Shown in pieces: positions 1-6,172 of a DNA stretch of 8,146 nucleotides; the stretch's first letter is position 1; every line of letters starts with the position of its first letter. Both the position numbers and the translations under genes were made by a program. The DNA comes from an uncultured Janibacter sp. (GTDB lineage: Bacteria > Actinomycetota > Actinomycetes > Actinomycetales > Dermatophilaceae). Where the stretch lies: contig CAMICF010000134.1 of NCBI GenBank assembly GCA_946222495.1, positions 1 to 8,146 of the forward strand, read 5' to 3'. The notes under the pieces are model-generated. The model saw only the letters and a list, made by a program, of their open reading frames with translations. It had not been told where the DNA came from and searched no databases.

Positions 1-552
1 CCGGCCGCGCGCCGCCGGGTCGTCGGGCTCGTCCCGCAGACACCCGCCGACCTCCTCTACCTCGACTCGGTCGGGGCGGAGTGCCACCGCGCGGACCTCG
101 ACGCCGGCGCCGAGCCCGGCTCCTGCGCGGCCACCCTCGAGGAGATCGCCCCCGGCATCTCGCCGGGGCGGCACCCGCGTGACCTGTCGGAGGGGCAGCG
201 GCTCTCCCTCGTGCTCGCCGTCCAGCTCACCGCCGACCCGTCCGTGCTGCTCCTCGACGAGCCCACCCGAGGTCTCGACTACACGGCCAAGGCCGCGCTG
301 CGGCGAGCGCTCCGCTCCCTCGTCGAGCGGGGGCGGACCGTCCTGCTGTCGACGCACGACGTGGAGTTCGTCGCGGACGCGAGCGACCGAGTCGTCATCC
401 TCGCCGACGGCGAGGTCATCGCCGACGGACCGACCGCGGAGATCGTCACGTCCTCCCCGGCCTTCGCCCCCCAGGTGGCCAAGGTCCTCTCTCCCGCACC
501 CCTGCTCACCGTCGCGGCCGTGCGTGCCGCGACGGGGGACGCGCCCTCGTGA
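1..552 (+). CDS. ABC transporter ATP-binding protein, ECF-type energizing ATPase (5' end outside window)
   Basis: This is the C-terminal 183 residues of an ABC ATPase, open from the first base. It would hydrolyse ATP on the cytoplasmic face to drive a membrane importer. In visible numbering, a Q-loop (VGLVPQ, Gln13) is followed by SVGAE, like the stretch after the Q-loop in ECF ATPases. The signature is DLSEGQ (61-66), with Glu where LSGGQ has Gly. Walker B plus D-loop is SVLLLDEPTRGLD (81-93), and the switch His is in LLSTHD (His119). The Walker A motif and any first ATPase half lie off the left edge, so I cannot tell a single from a duplicated ATPase. The stop overlaps the next start as GTGA (549-552), which implies translational coupling with the S-component-like gene. 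ABC assignment is secure. The ECF class is inferred from motif style and neighbour, and the transported substrate is not shown. Confidence 0.9.
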   Translation, partial: PAARRRVVGLVPQTPADLLYLDSVGAECHRADLDAGAEPGSCAATLEEIAPGISPGRHPRDLSEGQRLSLVLAVQLTADPSVLLLDEPTRGLDYTAKAALRRALRSLVERGRTVLLSTHDVEFVADASDRVVILADGEVIADGPTAEIVTSSPAFAPQVAKVLSPAPLLTVAAVRAATGDAPS

Positions 553-1355
553 ACCGCACCGGTGTCGAGCTGCGTCCGCGCGCGGTCATCGCCATCGGCC
601 TCACGAGCGTCGTGGGGCTCTTCGCCTTCCTCTGGCCGCTGCTCATCTCCCCCGACGCCGCCCTGTCCCACTCCGGCGACGCACCGCTCGTCTTCGCGGC
701 GGTCCTCGTCGGTGTGCTCGCCGTCGTCCTCGCCGAGGTGAGCGACGGCGGTCTCGACACCAAGGCGGTGGCGATGCTCGGGGTCCTCTCCGCGGTGGGC
801 GCCGCCCTTCGTCCGATCGGGGCGGGGACCGCGGGGCTCGAGGCCATCTTCTTCCTGCTCATCCTCGCGGGGCGGGTCTTCGGCCCCGGCTTCGGCTTCA
901 TCCTCGGCGCGACGACGCTGGCGACGAGCGCGCTGCTCACCGGTGGCGTCGGTCCGTGGCTGCCCTTCCAGATGCTGGCCGCCGCCTGGGTCGGTCTCGG
1001 CGCCGGGGTTCTGCCCCGGGCCAGGGGCGTCGCCGAGATCGTCCTGCTCTGTGTCTACGGGGCCATCACCGGGGTGCTCTACGGGGCCGTGCTCAACTTC
1101 TCCTTCTGGCCCTTCACCGTCCAGGGCGAGGAGTCCCTCTCCTTCGTGCCGGGGGCGCCGGTCCGCGAGAACCTCACCCGCTTCCTCGCCTTCTCCCTCG
1201 CCACGTCGCTCGCCTGGGACCTCGGCAGGTCGCTGACCACCGTCGTGCTCGTCGCGCTCACCGGGCGCCCCGTCCTCGGCGCCCTGCGGCGCGCGGCCCG
1301 GCGCGCCTCCTTCGGCGCTCCCCCACGCCGGACCGAGCAGGTCGGGTCCCCGTGA
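549..1355 (+). CDS. ECF transporter S component-like integral membrane protein
   Basis: A hydrophobic protein of 268 residues with about six membrane segments (roughly 12-33, 46-63, 72-90, 97-130, 140-157, 163-182) and a further hydrophobic stretch at 205-236, ending in a basic, Arg-rich tail. S components bind a vitamin or metal in the membrane and work with EcfT and ECF ATPases. The most characteristic stretch is 88-142: RPIGAG, LAGRVFGPGFGF, LGATTLATSALLTGG and VGPWLPFQM. From memory this pattern matches actinobacterial S components annotated as cobalamin-type (CbrT-like); treat that substrate as a guess. The start is GTG at 549, inside the stop of the ATPase gene, with the purine-rich GGGGGA (535-540) upstream. 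The 4-bp overlap ties the two genes into one operon. No EcfT gene follows, so it must lie upstream or elsewhere. Membrane transporter role is likely; substrate unknown. Confidence 0.75.
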   Translation: MNRTGVELRPRAVIAIGLTSVVGLFAFLWPLLISPDAALSHSGDAPLVFAAVLVGVLAVVLAEVSDGGLDTKAVAMLGVLSAVGAALRPIGAGTAGLEAIFFLLILAGRVFGPGFGFILGATTLATSALLTGGVGPWLPFQMLAAAWVGLGAGVLPRARGVAEIVLLCVYGAITGVLYGAVLNFSFWPFTVQGEESLSFVPGAPVRENLTRFLAFSLATSLAWDLGRSLTTVVLVALTGRPVLGALRRAARRASFGAPPRRTEQVGSP

Positions 1356-1385
1356 GGTCGTGCGCGCCAGGGCGGGTCGGTCTGC

Positions 1386-1390
1386 AAGGA
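1386..1390 (+). promoter_or_regulatory. Shine-Dalgarno AAGGA deciding the start of the Nudix-like gene
   Basis: AAGGA lies 8 nt before the ATG at 1399. The reading frame is open further upstream (an ATG-less extension back to 1360), but that extension is Arg-rich, has no ribosome site of its own and almost abuts the previous gene. The ATG at 1399 is therefore the better start. The 43 bases between the S-component stop and this ATG show no clear promoter or terminator, so read-through from the transporter genes is possible. Confidence 0.6.
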
Positions 1391-1398
1391 TTGCCGGC

Positions 1399-1938
1399 AT
1401 GCAGTCGGACCTCGATCGACAGGAAGCGTGGCTGAGCCGCGAGGAGCTGGACAACGTCCGCGGGCGGGTGCCGATCCTCTACGTCGCCGCCGTCCCGGTG
1501 CAGGTGGCGGACAACGGCGAGGTCTCCCGCGTCGGCCTCCTCCTGAGGGCCCAGCCCTCCGGCACGATGGAGCGCGAGCTCATCGCCGGCCGGGTGAACT
1601 ACCACGAGCGCGTACGTGACGCCCTCGTCCGGCACCTGGAGAAGGACCTCGGCCCGATGGCCCTGCCGTCCGTCCCGGCGTCACCGGTCCCCTTCACCGT
1701 CGCCGAGTTCTTCCCGACGCCCGGGATCACGCCCTTCCACGACCCGCGCCAGCACGCCGTGGCCCTGAGCTTCATCGTCCCGGTCCGGGGGGACTGCGCG
1801 CCCCAGCAGGACGCGCTCGACCTCGCCTGGCTCACGCCCGAGGAGGCCGGCGAGACCGGCCTGCACGCCGAGATGGGCGGCGGGCACGGCGCGCTGCTCC
1901 AGCAGGCGCTCGGCCACCTGGGGCACAGCCGCTTCTAG
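1399..1938 (+). CDS. Nudix-fold family protein with degenerate Nudix box (DUF4916-like)
   Basis: A soluble protein of 179 residues. Nudix enzymes hydrolyse nucleoside diphosphates linked to another group, using a GX5EX7REUXEEXGU motif. Here Gly64 to Pro86 keeps the spacing exactly: G-x5-E70-x7-R78. However, the stretch that should be REUXEE reads RHLEKD, so the two metal-binding glutamates are replaced by Lys82 and Asp83. The strand before it (RVGLLLRAQ, 44-52) and the later segment with AVALSFIVPV and LDLAWLTPEEA fit the Nudix fold. The substitutions match my memory of the actinobacterial family labelled NUDIX hydrolase family protein (DUF4916), whose reaction is not known to me. It may be a non-hydrolytic or altered-metal member. 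It ends 11 bases from the convergent acyltransferase gene, with no hairpin between them. Fold is fairly sure; activity is doubtful. Confidence 0.75.
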   Translation: MQSDLDRQEAWLSREELDNVRGRVPILYVAAVPVQVADNGEVSRVGLLLRAQPSGTMERELIAGRVNYHERVRDALVRHLEKDLGPMALPSVPASPVPFTVAEFFPTPGITPFHDPRQHAVALSFIVPVRGDCAPQQDALDLAWLTPEEAGETGLHAEMGGGHGALLQQALGHLGHSRF

Positions 1939-1949
1939 GGCCCGCTCAG

Positions 1950-2714
1950 TCAGTCCTTGGTGAACTGGTCCTTCTTGCGGGTCATGTCCTTGTGGTCCTT
2001 GGCGTAGGCCTCTTCGTAGGTCGGGGCCGTGCCGCCGAGGCGCGCGGGGTGGAAGCGCAGCGCCTCGCCCGTCGGCTCCGGGTAGGACGCGATGGTCTCG
2101 TCGAGCATCCGCTTCATCACCTCGCGAAGGTGGGCGGTCACCTCGGCGACGTCGTCGTCCGGACCGACGTGGATCGGCTCGCCCACCATGATGTGGATCG
2201 GGATCCTCGTCCGGCCGAGCTGCTTGGGCACGTCCTTGGTCCAGATGCGCTGGGCGCCCCAGACGATCGTCGGCAGGATCGGCACGCCGGCCTCCTGGGC
2301 CATCCGCGCCGAGCCGCTCTTGAGCTCCTTGATCTCGAAGGAGCGCGACATCGTCGCCTCGGGGTAGACACCGACGACCTCGCCGTCCCGGAGCTGCTCC
2401 GTCGCCTCCCGGAAGGCGCCCGCCCCGGCGTGCCGGTCGACGGGGATGTGCTTCAGCCCGCGCATGAACCAGCCGGCGACCGGGTGCTGCCAGATGGACT
2501 TCTTCGCCATGAAGCGGACCCAGCGCTGGCTCCTGCGCGCGGCCAGACCGGCGAAGACGAAGTCGATGTAGCCGGTGTGGTTCACCGCCATCACCGCGCC
2601 GCCCTTGCGCGGCACGTTGCGATCGCCCGTGAGGCGGAACCGGTAGCCGTTGAGGAAGAAGAGGATCCGACCGACGATGATGACGGCGCGGTACAGGGGC
2701 TCGGGTCGACGCAT
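1950..2714 (-). CDS. 1-acyl-sn-glycerol-3-phosphate acyltransferase-like protein (PlsC/LPLAT family)
   Basis: A protein of 254 residues in the glycerolipid acyltransferase family, which moves a fatty acyl chain to lysophosphatidic acid or a related acceptor at the inner membrane. The four family blocks are in order: NHTGYID (45-51, the catalytic NHX4D), GLKHIPVDR (86-94), YPEATMSRS (117-125) and VPILPTIVWG (144-153). Block III usually reads FPEGTRS; here Ala replaces Gly and Met follows Thr, a variant to note because this block binds the acceptor phosphate. A hydrophobic stretch at 10-22 could anchor or dip into the membrane. The C-terminus is charged and Lys-rich. Start at ATG 2714: no Shine-Dalgarno precedes it, but a TAGCAT -10-like element sits six bases upstream. 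The gene diverges from valS and converges on the Nudix-like gene. Family is secure; exact acceptor is not determined. Confidence 0.9.
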   Translation of the reverse strand: MRRPEPLYRAVIIVGRILFFLNGYRFRLTGDRNVPRKGGAVMAVNHTGYIDFVFAGLAARRSQRWVRFMAKKSIWQHPVAGWFMRGLKHIPVDRHAGAGAFREATEQLRDGEVVGVYPEATMSRSFEIKELKSGSARMAQEAGVPILPTIVWGAQRIWTKDVPKQLGRTRIPIHIMVGEPIHVGPDDDVAEVTAHLREVMKRMLDETIASYPEPTGEALRFHPARLGGTAPTYEEAYAKDHKDMTRKKDQFTKD

Positions 2715-2726
2715 GGGCCCATGCTA
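2711..2726 (-). promoter_or_regulatory. Putative leaderless promoter (-10 TAGCAT) and palindrome over the acyltransferase start
   Basis: On the minus strand TAGCAT (2726-2721, fits TANNNT) is followed by GGGCCC and then the ATG at 2714. Six bases between the -10 element and the start codon is the geometry of leaderless actinobacterial mRNAs, and there is no purine-rich ribosome site to argue against it. No convincing -35 was found. The same bases form a perfect 14-bp palindrome, GCATGGGCCCATGC (2711-2724), covering the start codon. The second ATG inside it (2722-2720) is out of frame. Confidence 0.4.
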
Positions 2727-2736
2727 CGGCGTCGTA

Positions 2737-2759
2737 GGTTGCTCTTCCGGGCTGCAACC
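2737..2759. repeat. Inverted repeat in the acyltransferase/valS divergent region
   Basis: GGTTGC (2737-2742) and GCAACC (2754-2759) are perfect 6-bp arms separated by 11 bases. The repeat lies in the middle of the 86-bp region between the divergent starts, where a shared operator or a leader hairpin of either transcript could sit. On the plus strand TAGGTT (2735-2740) overlaps the left arm and fits a TANNNT -10 for valS. The arms are short enough for chance in GC-rich DNA. Confidence 0.3.
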
Positions 2760-2783
2760 CGATTGGTGGGCCCGCACCCCGTG

Positions 2784-2802
2784 ATGGGAAGATCCGTCCC
2801 AT
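2784..2802 (+). promoter_or_regulatory. Small hairpin enclosing the valS start codon and Shine-Dalgarno
   Basis: ATGGGA (2784-2789) can pair with TCCCAT (2797-2802) around a 7-base loop. The stem would cover the A and U of the valS AUG and the GGGA half of the weak GGGAAG ribosome site (2786-2791, 9 bases before the ATG). The same bases encode a six-codon frame (ATG at 2784, peptide MGRSVP) whose TGA overlaps the valS ATG as ATGA. It contains one Val codon only, so classical attenuation is unlikely. I see no T-box leader here; the whole intergenic region is too short for one. Confidence 0.3.
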
Positions 2803-5428
2803 GACCGAGCACTCCCCTGCCCCCGACGCCAGCCGCATCCCGGACCGTCCGTCCCTCGAGGGTCTCGAGGACGCGTGGGGCTCGGTATGGCGCGAGCAGG
2901 ACACCTACGCCTTCGACCGGGAGGGCGCGCGGGAGCAGGTCTTCTCCATCGACACCCCGCCGCCCACGGCGAGCGGCAGCCTCCACATGGGGCACGTCTT
3001 CAGCTACACCCACACCGACTGCATGGCCCGCTACAAGCGGATGCGCGGGTTCAACGTCTTCTACCCGATCGGCTGGGACGACAACGGCCTGCCGACGGAG
3101 AAGCGGGTGCAGAACTACTACGGCGTCCGCGGTGACTCATCGCTGCCCTACGACCCGGACTTCACGCCCCCCTTCCAGGGGACGACGAAGTCGATCAAGG
3201 CCGCTGACCAGGTCCCGGTCAGCCGGCAGAACTTCATCGAGCTCTGCGACGAGCTGACGGTCAAGGACGAGGAGGCCTTCGAGTCCCTCTTCCGCCGCCT
3301 CGGCTTCAGCCTCGACTGGAACATCCAGTACCGCACCATCGACGAGCACTCCCGCGCGACGGCCCAGACCGCCTTCCTGCGCAACCTCGCCCGCGGCGAG
3401 GCCTACACCGCCGAGGCGCCGGGTCTGTGGGACGTCACCTTCCAGACGGCCGTGGCCCAGGCCGAGCTCGAGGCGCGGGACTACCCCGGCGCCTACCACC
3501 GCGTCGCCTTCCACGGGACCGGCGGCGACACCAGCACGGTCCACATCGAGACCACCCGCCCCGAGCTGCTGCCCGCCTGCGTCGCCCTCATCGCCCACCC
3601 GGACGACGAGCGCTACCAGCCCCTCTTCGGGTCGACGGTGACCTCCCCGATCTTCGGGGTCGAGGTGCCCGTCCTGGCCCACCCGGGCGCGGAGATGGAC
3701 AAGGGCGCCGGCATCGCCATGTGCTGCACCTTCGGTGACCTCACCGACGTCATCTGGTGGCGCGAGCTGCAGCTGCCGACCCGCTCGATCGTCACCCGCG
3801 CCGGCCGCATCCTCGGCGAGACCCTCGAGTGGGTCCCCGAGGCGAAGGGGGCCGAGGTCTTCGCGGAGATGTCCGGCAAGACCGTGCACTCCGCCCGCGA
3901 GGTCGTCGTCGAGGCCCTGCGTGCCTCCGGTGACCTCGACGGGGAGCCGGAGAAGACCCAGCGCAAGGCGAACTTCTACGAGCGGGGCGAGAAGCCGCTG
4001 GAGATCGTCACCTCGCGCCAGTGGTACATCCGCAACGGTGGCCGCGACGCCGACCTCAACTCCGCGCTCATCGCCCGGGGCGAGGAGGTCGCCTTCCACC
4101 CCGACTTCATGAAGTCGCGCTACAAGAACTGGGTGGCCGGCCTCAACGGCGACTGGCTCGTCTCGCGCCAGCGCTTCTTCGGCATCCCGATCCCGGTCTG
4201 GTACGCGCTCGACGCCGACGGCCAGCCGCAGTACGAGACGCCGCTCGCCCCCACCGAGGCACAGCTGCCGATCGACCCGATGGCCGACGTCCCCGAGGGC
4301 TACACCGCCGACCAGCGCGACGTCCCCGGCGGCTTCACCGGCGACCCCGACGTCATGGACACGTGGGCGACGTCCTCGCTGTCCCCGCAGATCGCCGGCG
4401 ACTGGCTCGGGTCCGAGCGCGGCGACAACGACCTCTTCGACAAGGTCTTTCCGATGGACGTGCGCCCGCAGGCCCACGACATCATCCGCACGTGGCTCTT
4501 CGCGACGGTCGTCCGCTCCCACCTCGAGCACGACACCGCCCCGTGGAAGAACGCCGCGATCTCCGGGTGGATCCTCGACCCCGACCGCAAGAAGATGTCG
4601 AAGTCCAAGGGCAACGTCGTCACGCCCGAGGACGTCGTCGTCGAGCACAGCGCCGACGCCGTGCGCTACTGGGCCGCGTCCAGCCGCCTCGGCACCGATG
4701 CCGCCTACGACACCGGGCAGATGAAGATCGGTCGTCGGCTGGCGATCAAGCTGCTCAACGCGAGCAAGTTCGCCCTCGGCTTCGGCGAGCCGGACCTCGA
4801 GCCCCGCCAGGGGCTCGCGTCCGTCATCACCGAGCCGCTGGACCGCGCGATGATCGCGGCCCTCGAGGAGGTCGTCAAGGACGCGACGAAGGGCTTCGAG
4901 GCCTGGGACTACACGCGCTCCCTCGACGTGACCGAGACCTTCTTCTGGACCTTCTGCGACGACTACATCGAGCTCATCAAGGACCGGGCGCACGGTGGCG
5001 ATGCCTCCGCGCGCGCCGCCCTTCGCCTCGCGCTCTCGACGCTGCTGCGCCTGCTCGCCCCCTTCATCCCCTATGCCACCGAGGAGGTCTGGTCCTGGTG
5101 GCAGGAGGGGTCCGTGCACCGGGCCACGTGGCCCGAGGTCTCCGAGCTGGCCCTCGCCGACCGCGGCGACCCGGAGGTCCTCGCGGCCGTGGGTCTCGCG
5201 CTGAGCCAGGTCCGCAAGGCGAAGTCCGACGCCAAGGTCGGGATGCGCAGCGAGATCACCTCGGCCACGCTCGTCGCCCCGGCCGCCACGGCCGAGCGGG
5301 TGCGCGTCGCCGAGGCGGACCTGCGCGCCGCCGGTCGCCTCACCGGCTCCTTCGACCACGTGGAGGGCGAGGAGATCTCGCTCCGCGACGTCGAGATCAT
5401 CCCCTTCGTCAAGCCCCCGAAGAACTAG
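2801..5428 (+). CDS. valS: Valine--tRNA ligase, archaeal-like subtype
   Basis: A class I aminoacyl-tRNA synthetase of 875 residues, charging tRNA-Val with valine in the cytoplasm. The ATP-binding HIGH motif is HMGH (62-65, in SGSLHMGHV) and the second signature is KMSKS (598-602). The inserted editing domain, which clears Thr-tRNA-Val, carries TTRPEL (251-256). The helical anticodon-binding domain runs from about 680 to 800. Several blocks look archaeal-like rather than common bacterial: GWDDNGLPTEKRVQ where most bacteria have a DHAGIATQ-type block, TTRPELLPACVA rather than TTRPETLLGD, and HDIIRTWLF. The protein stops soon after the anticodon domain and lacks the C-terminal coiled-coil arm of standard bacterial ValRS. 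Start ATG 2801 follows a weak GGGAAG. It is transcribed away from the acyltransferase gene, and its TAG overlaps the stop of the opposing gene. Val specificity rests on whole-protein pattern; subtype is from memory of family sequences. Confidence 0.95.
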   Translation: MTEHSPAPDASRIPDRPSLEGLEDAWGSVWREQDTYAFDREGAREQVFSIDTPPPTASGSLHMGHVFSYTHTDCMARYKRMRGFNVFYPIGWDDNGLPTEKRVQNYYGVRGDSSLPYDPDFTPPFQGTTKSIKAADQVPVSRQNFIELCDELTVKDEEAFESLFRRLGFSLDWNIQYRTIDEHSRATAQTAFLRNLARGEAYTAEAPGLWDVTFQTAVAQAELEARDYPGAYHRVAFHGTGGDTSTVHIETTRPELLPACVALIAHPDDERYQPLFGSTVTSPIFGVEVPVLAHPGAEMDKGAGIAMCCTFGDLTDVIWWRELQLPTRSIVTRAGRILGETLEWVPEAKGAEVFAEMSGKTVHSAREVVVEALRASGDLDGEPEKTQRKANFYERGEKPLEIVTSRQWYIRNGGRDADLNSALIARGEEVAFHPDFMKSRYKNWVAGLNGDWLVSRQRFFGIPIPVWYALDADGQPQYETPLAPTEAQLPIDPMADVPEGYTADQRDVPGGFTGDPDVMDTWATSSLSPQIAGDWLGSERGDNDLFDKVFPMDVRPQAHDIIRTWLFATVVRSHLEHDTAPWKNAAISGWILDPDRKKMSKSKGNVVTPEDVVVEHSADAVRYWAASSRLGTDAAYDTGQMKIGRRLAIKLLNASKFALGFGEPDLEPRQGLASVITEPLDRAMIAALEEVVKDATKGFEAWDYTRSLDVTETFFWTFCDDYIELIKDRAHGGDASARAALRLALSTLLRLLAPFIPYATEEVWSWWQEGSVHRATWPEVSELALADRGDPEVLAAVGLALSQVRKAKSDAKVGMRSEITSATLVAPAATAERVRVAEADLRAAGRLTGSFDHVEGEEISLRDVEIIPFVKPPKN

Positions 5429-6159
5429 CCCGACCACTCCTCGCGGAGGAGGTCCGGCGCGGGCTCGGGTGACCACGACGGCACGCGCCAGGAGCTGGGC
5501 GTCGGGGAGCCGTGGGTGACCCGGCGGTGGCCGGTGGGCTGCACGAGGAACCAGGGCACGCGCCAGCCGCCCAGGTCGAGGGTCCGCGTGGCGAAGGCCT
5601 CCTCCTCCAGCGCGAGCACCCGCCCCGAGTGGGGCTCGTACACGTCGAGCTCGTCGGGCCGCCGGCTCGGGAGCACGAGGGTCACGTGTCGCGGCAGCGC
5701 CCTGCTGCCGACGTAGAGCGCCGCCGGCTCGCCGTCGACGACGAGGTCGAGCAGTCGGCGGTAGCGCGCCCGGAGCGACTCCTCGGAGTGGCCGCGCACG
5801 GAGACGACCCGGTAGCGGGTGCCGGCGCGCGAGGCGCCGTCCTCGAGCTCGCGCCCCAGCCCCCACGGCGGAGTGCCGAGGCCCTGCGGCCAGGCGAGGG
5901 AGAGGCCCCCTCCGGGGGCGGACCAGCCGTTGGTCCGGGCCTGCACGTGCCGCTCCCACGACGCGAAGCGCTCGGCGGGGGTGGACCCCTCGGCCCCGGG
6001 CACCGGGTGGCCCTCGCCGTCCGTGACCCACCGGGCGAAGGGGGCGTCGACGAGCATCCGCGCCACCGTCGCGCAGGCAGAGCCGCAGGTCGTCGAGCTC
6101 TGCTGCCTCGGGCCCTGCGACCCGGCGACCAGCCGGAAGGGTGCGCTCACGCGCCCCAT
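5425..6159 (-). CDS. Unrecognised protein with C39/papain-like cysteine-peptidase features
   Basis: A protein of 244 residues that I cannot assign to a named family. Near the N-terminus, QQSSTTCGSACATVARML (19-36) has the Q-x5-C spacing of papain-like enzymes and the TCGxA block of C39-like peptidases. Later PRHVTLVLP (156-164) offers a His (158) at the start of a beta strand, and DVYEPHSGRVLALEEEAF (172-189) resembles the C39 D-P-x-x-G segment with Glu175 where Asp is usual. No signal peptide or membrane segment is evident, so it is probably cytoplasmic. The ATG at 6159 is 13 bases after the clpX stop; a GTG at 6150 has a better ribosome site (AGGA, 8 bases upstream) and would drop three residues. 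Close spacing suggests cotranscription with clpX. Its stop overlaps that of valS tail to tail. The gene is likely real; peptidase activity is inference and the protein could be an inactive relative. Confidence 0.7.
   Translation of the reverse strand: MGRVSAPFRLVAGSQGPRQQSSTTCGSACATVARMLVDAPFARWVTDGEGHPVPGAEGSTPAERFASWERHVQARTNGWSAPGGGLSLAWPQGLGTPPWGLGRELEDGASRAGTRYRVVSVRGHSEESLRARYRRLLDLVVDGEPAALYVGSRALPRHVTLVLPSRRPDELDVYEPHSGRVLALEEEAFATRTLDLGGWRVPWFLVQPTGHRRVTHGSPTPSSWRVPSWSPEPAPDLLREEWSG
5427..5465 (+). terminator. Possible hairpin terminator of valS
   Basis: A perfect CTCCTC-GCG-GAGGAG hairpin (5437-5451) lies nested inside AGCCCG (5427-5432) and CGGGCT (5460-5465), which can also pair. 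It starts at the valS stop and has no U-run after it, as is common in GC-rich actinobacteria. It also codes for the last residues of the opposing gene, so the pairing could be incidental. Confidence 0.3.
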
Positions 6160-6172
6160 CCTGTCAGGCGCG

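Noticed and set aside
1360..1398. An N-terminal extension of the Nudix-like protein starting at 1360.
   Set aside because: The extra 13 residues are Arg/Ala-rich, begin 4 bases after the previous stop without a ribosome site, and a good AAGGA supports ATG 1399.
279..1454. A 391-codon minus-strand open frame across the transporter genes.
   Set aside because: Its product is Glu/Gly/Arg-rich with no domain, and the plus strand carries a motif-bearing ATPase and a membrane protein over the same bases.
1939..1949. A bidirectional terminator between the Nudix-like and acyltransferase genes.
   Set aside because: Only 11 bases separate the stops and no inverted repeat of useful length spans them.
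2715..2800. A T-box or other tRNA-sensing leader for valS.
   Set aside because: The intergenic region is only 86 bases, too short for a T-box, and has no recognisable T-box sequence or specifier loop.
3137..6031. A 964-codon open frame on the minus strand opposite valS.
   Set aside because: It lies antisense to a clear ValRS and runs into the C39-like gene in another frame. Its product is low-complexity Arg/Gly/Ala/Val-rich sequence, as expected from a GC-rich shadow frame.
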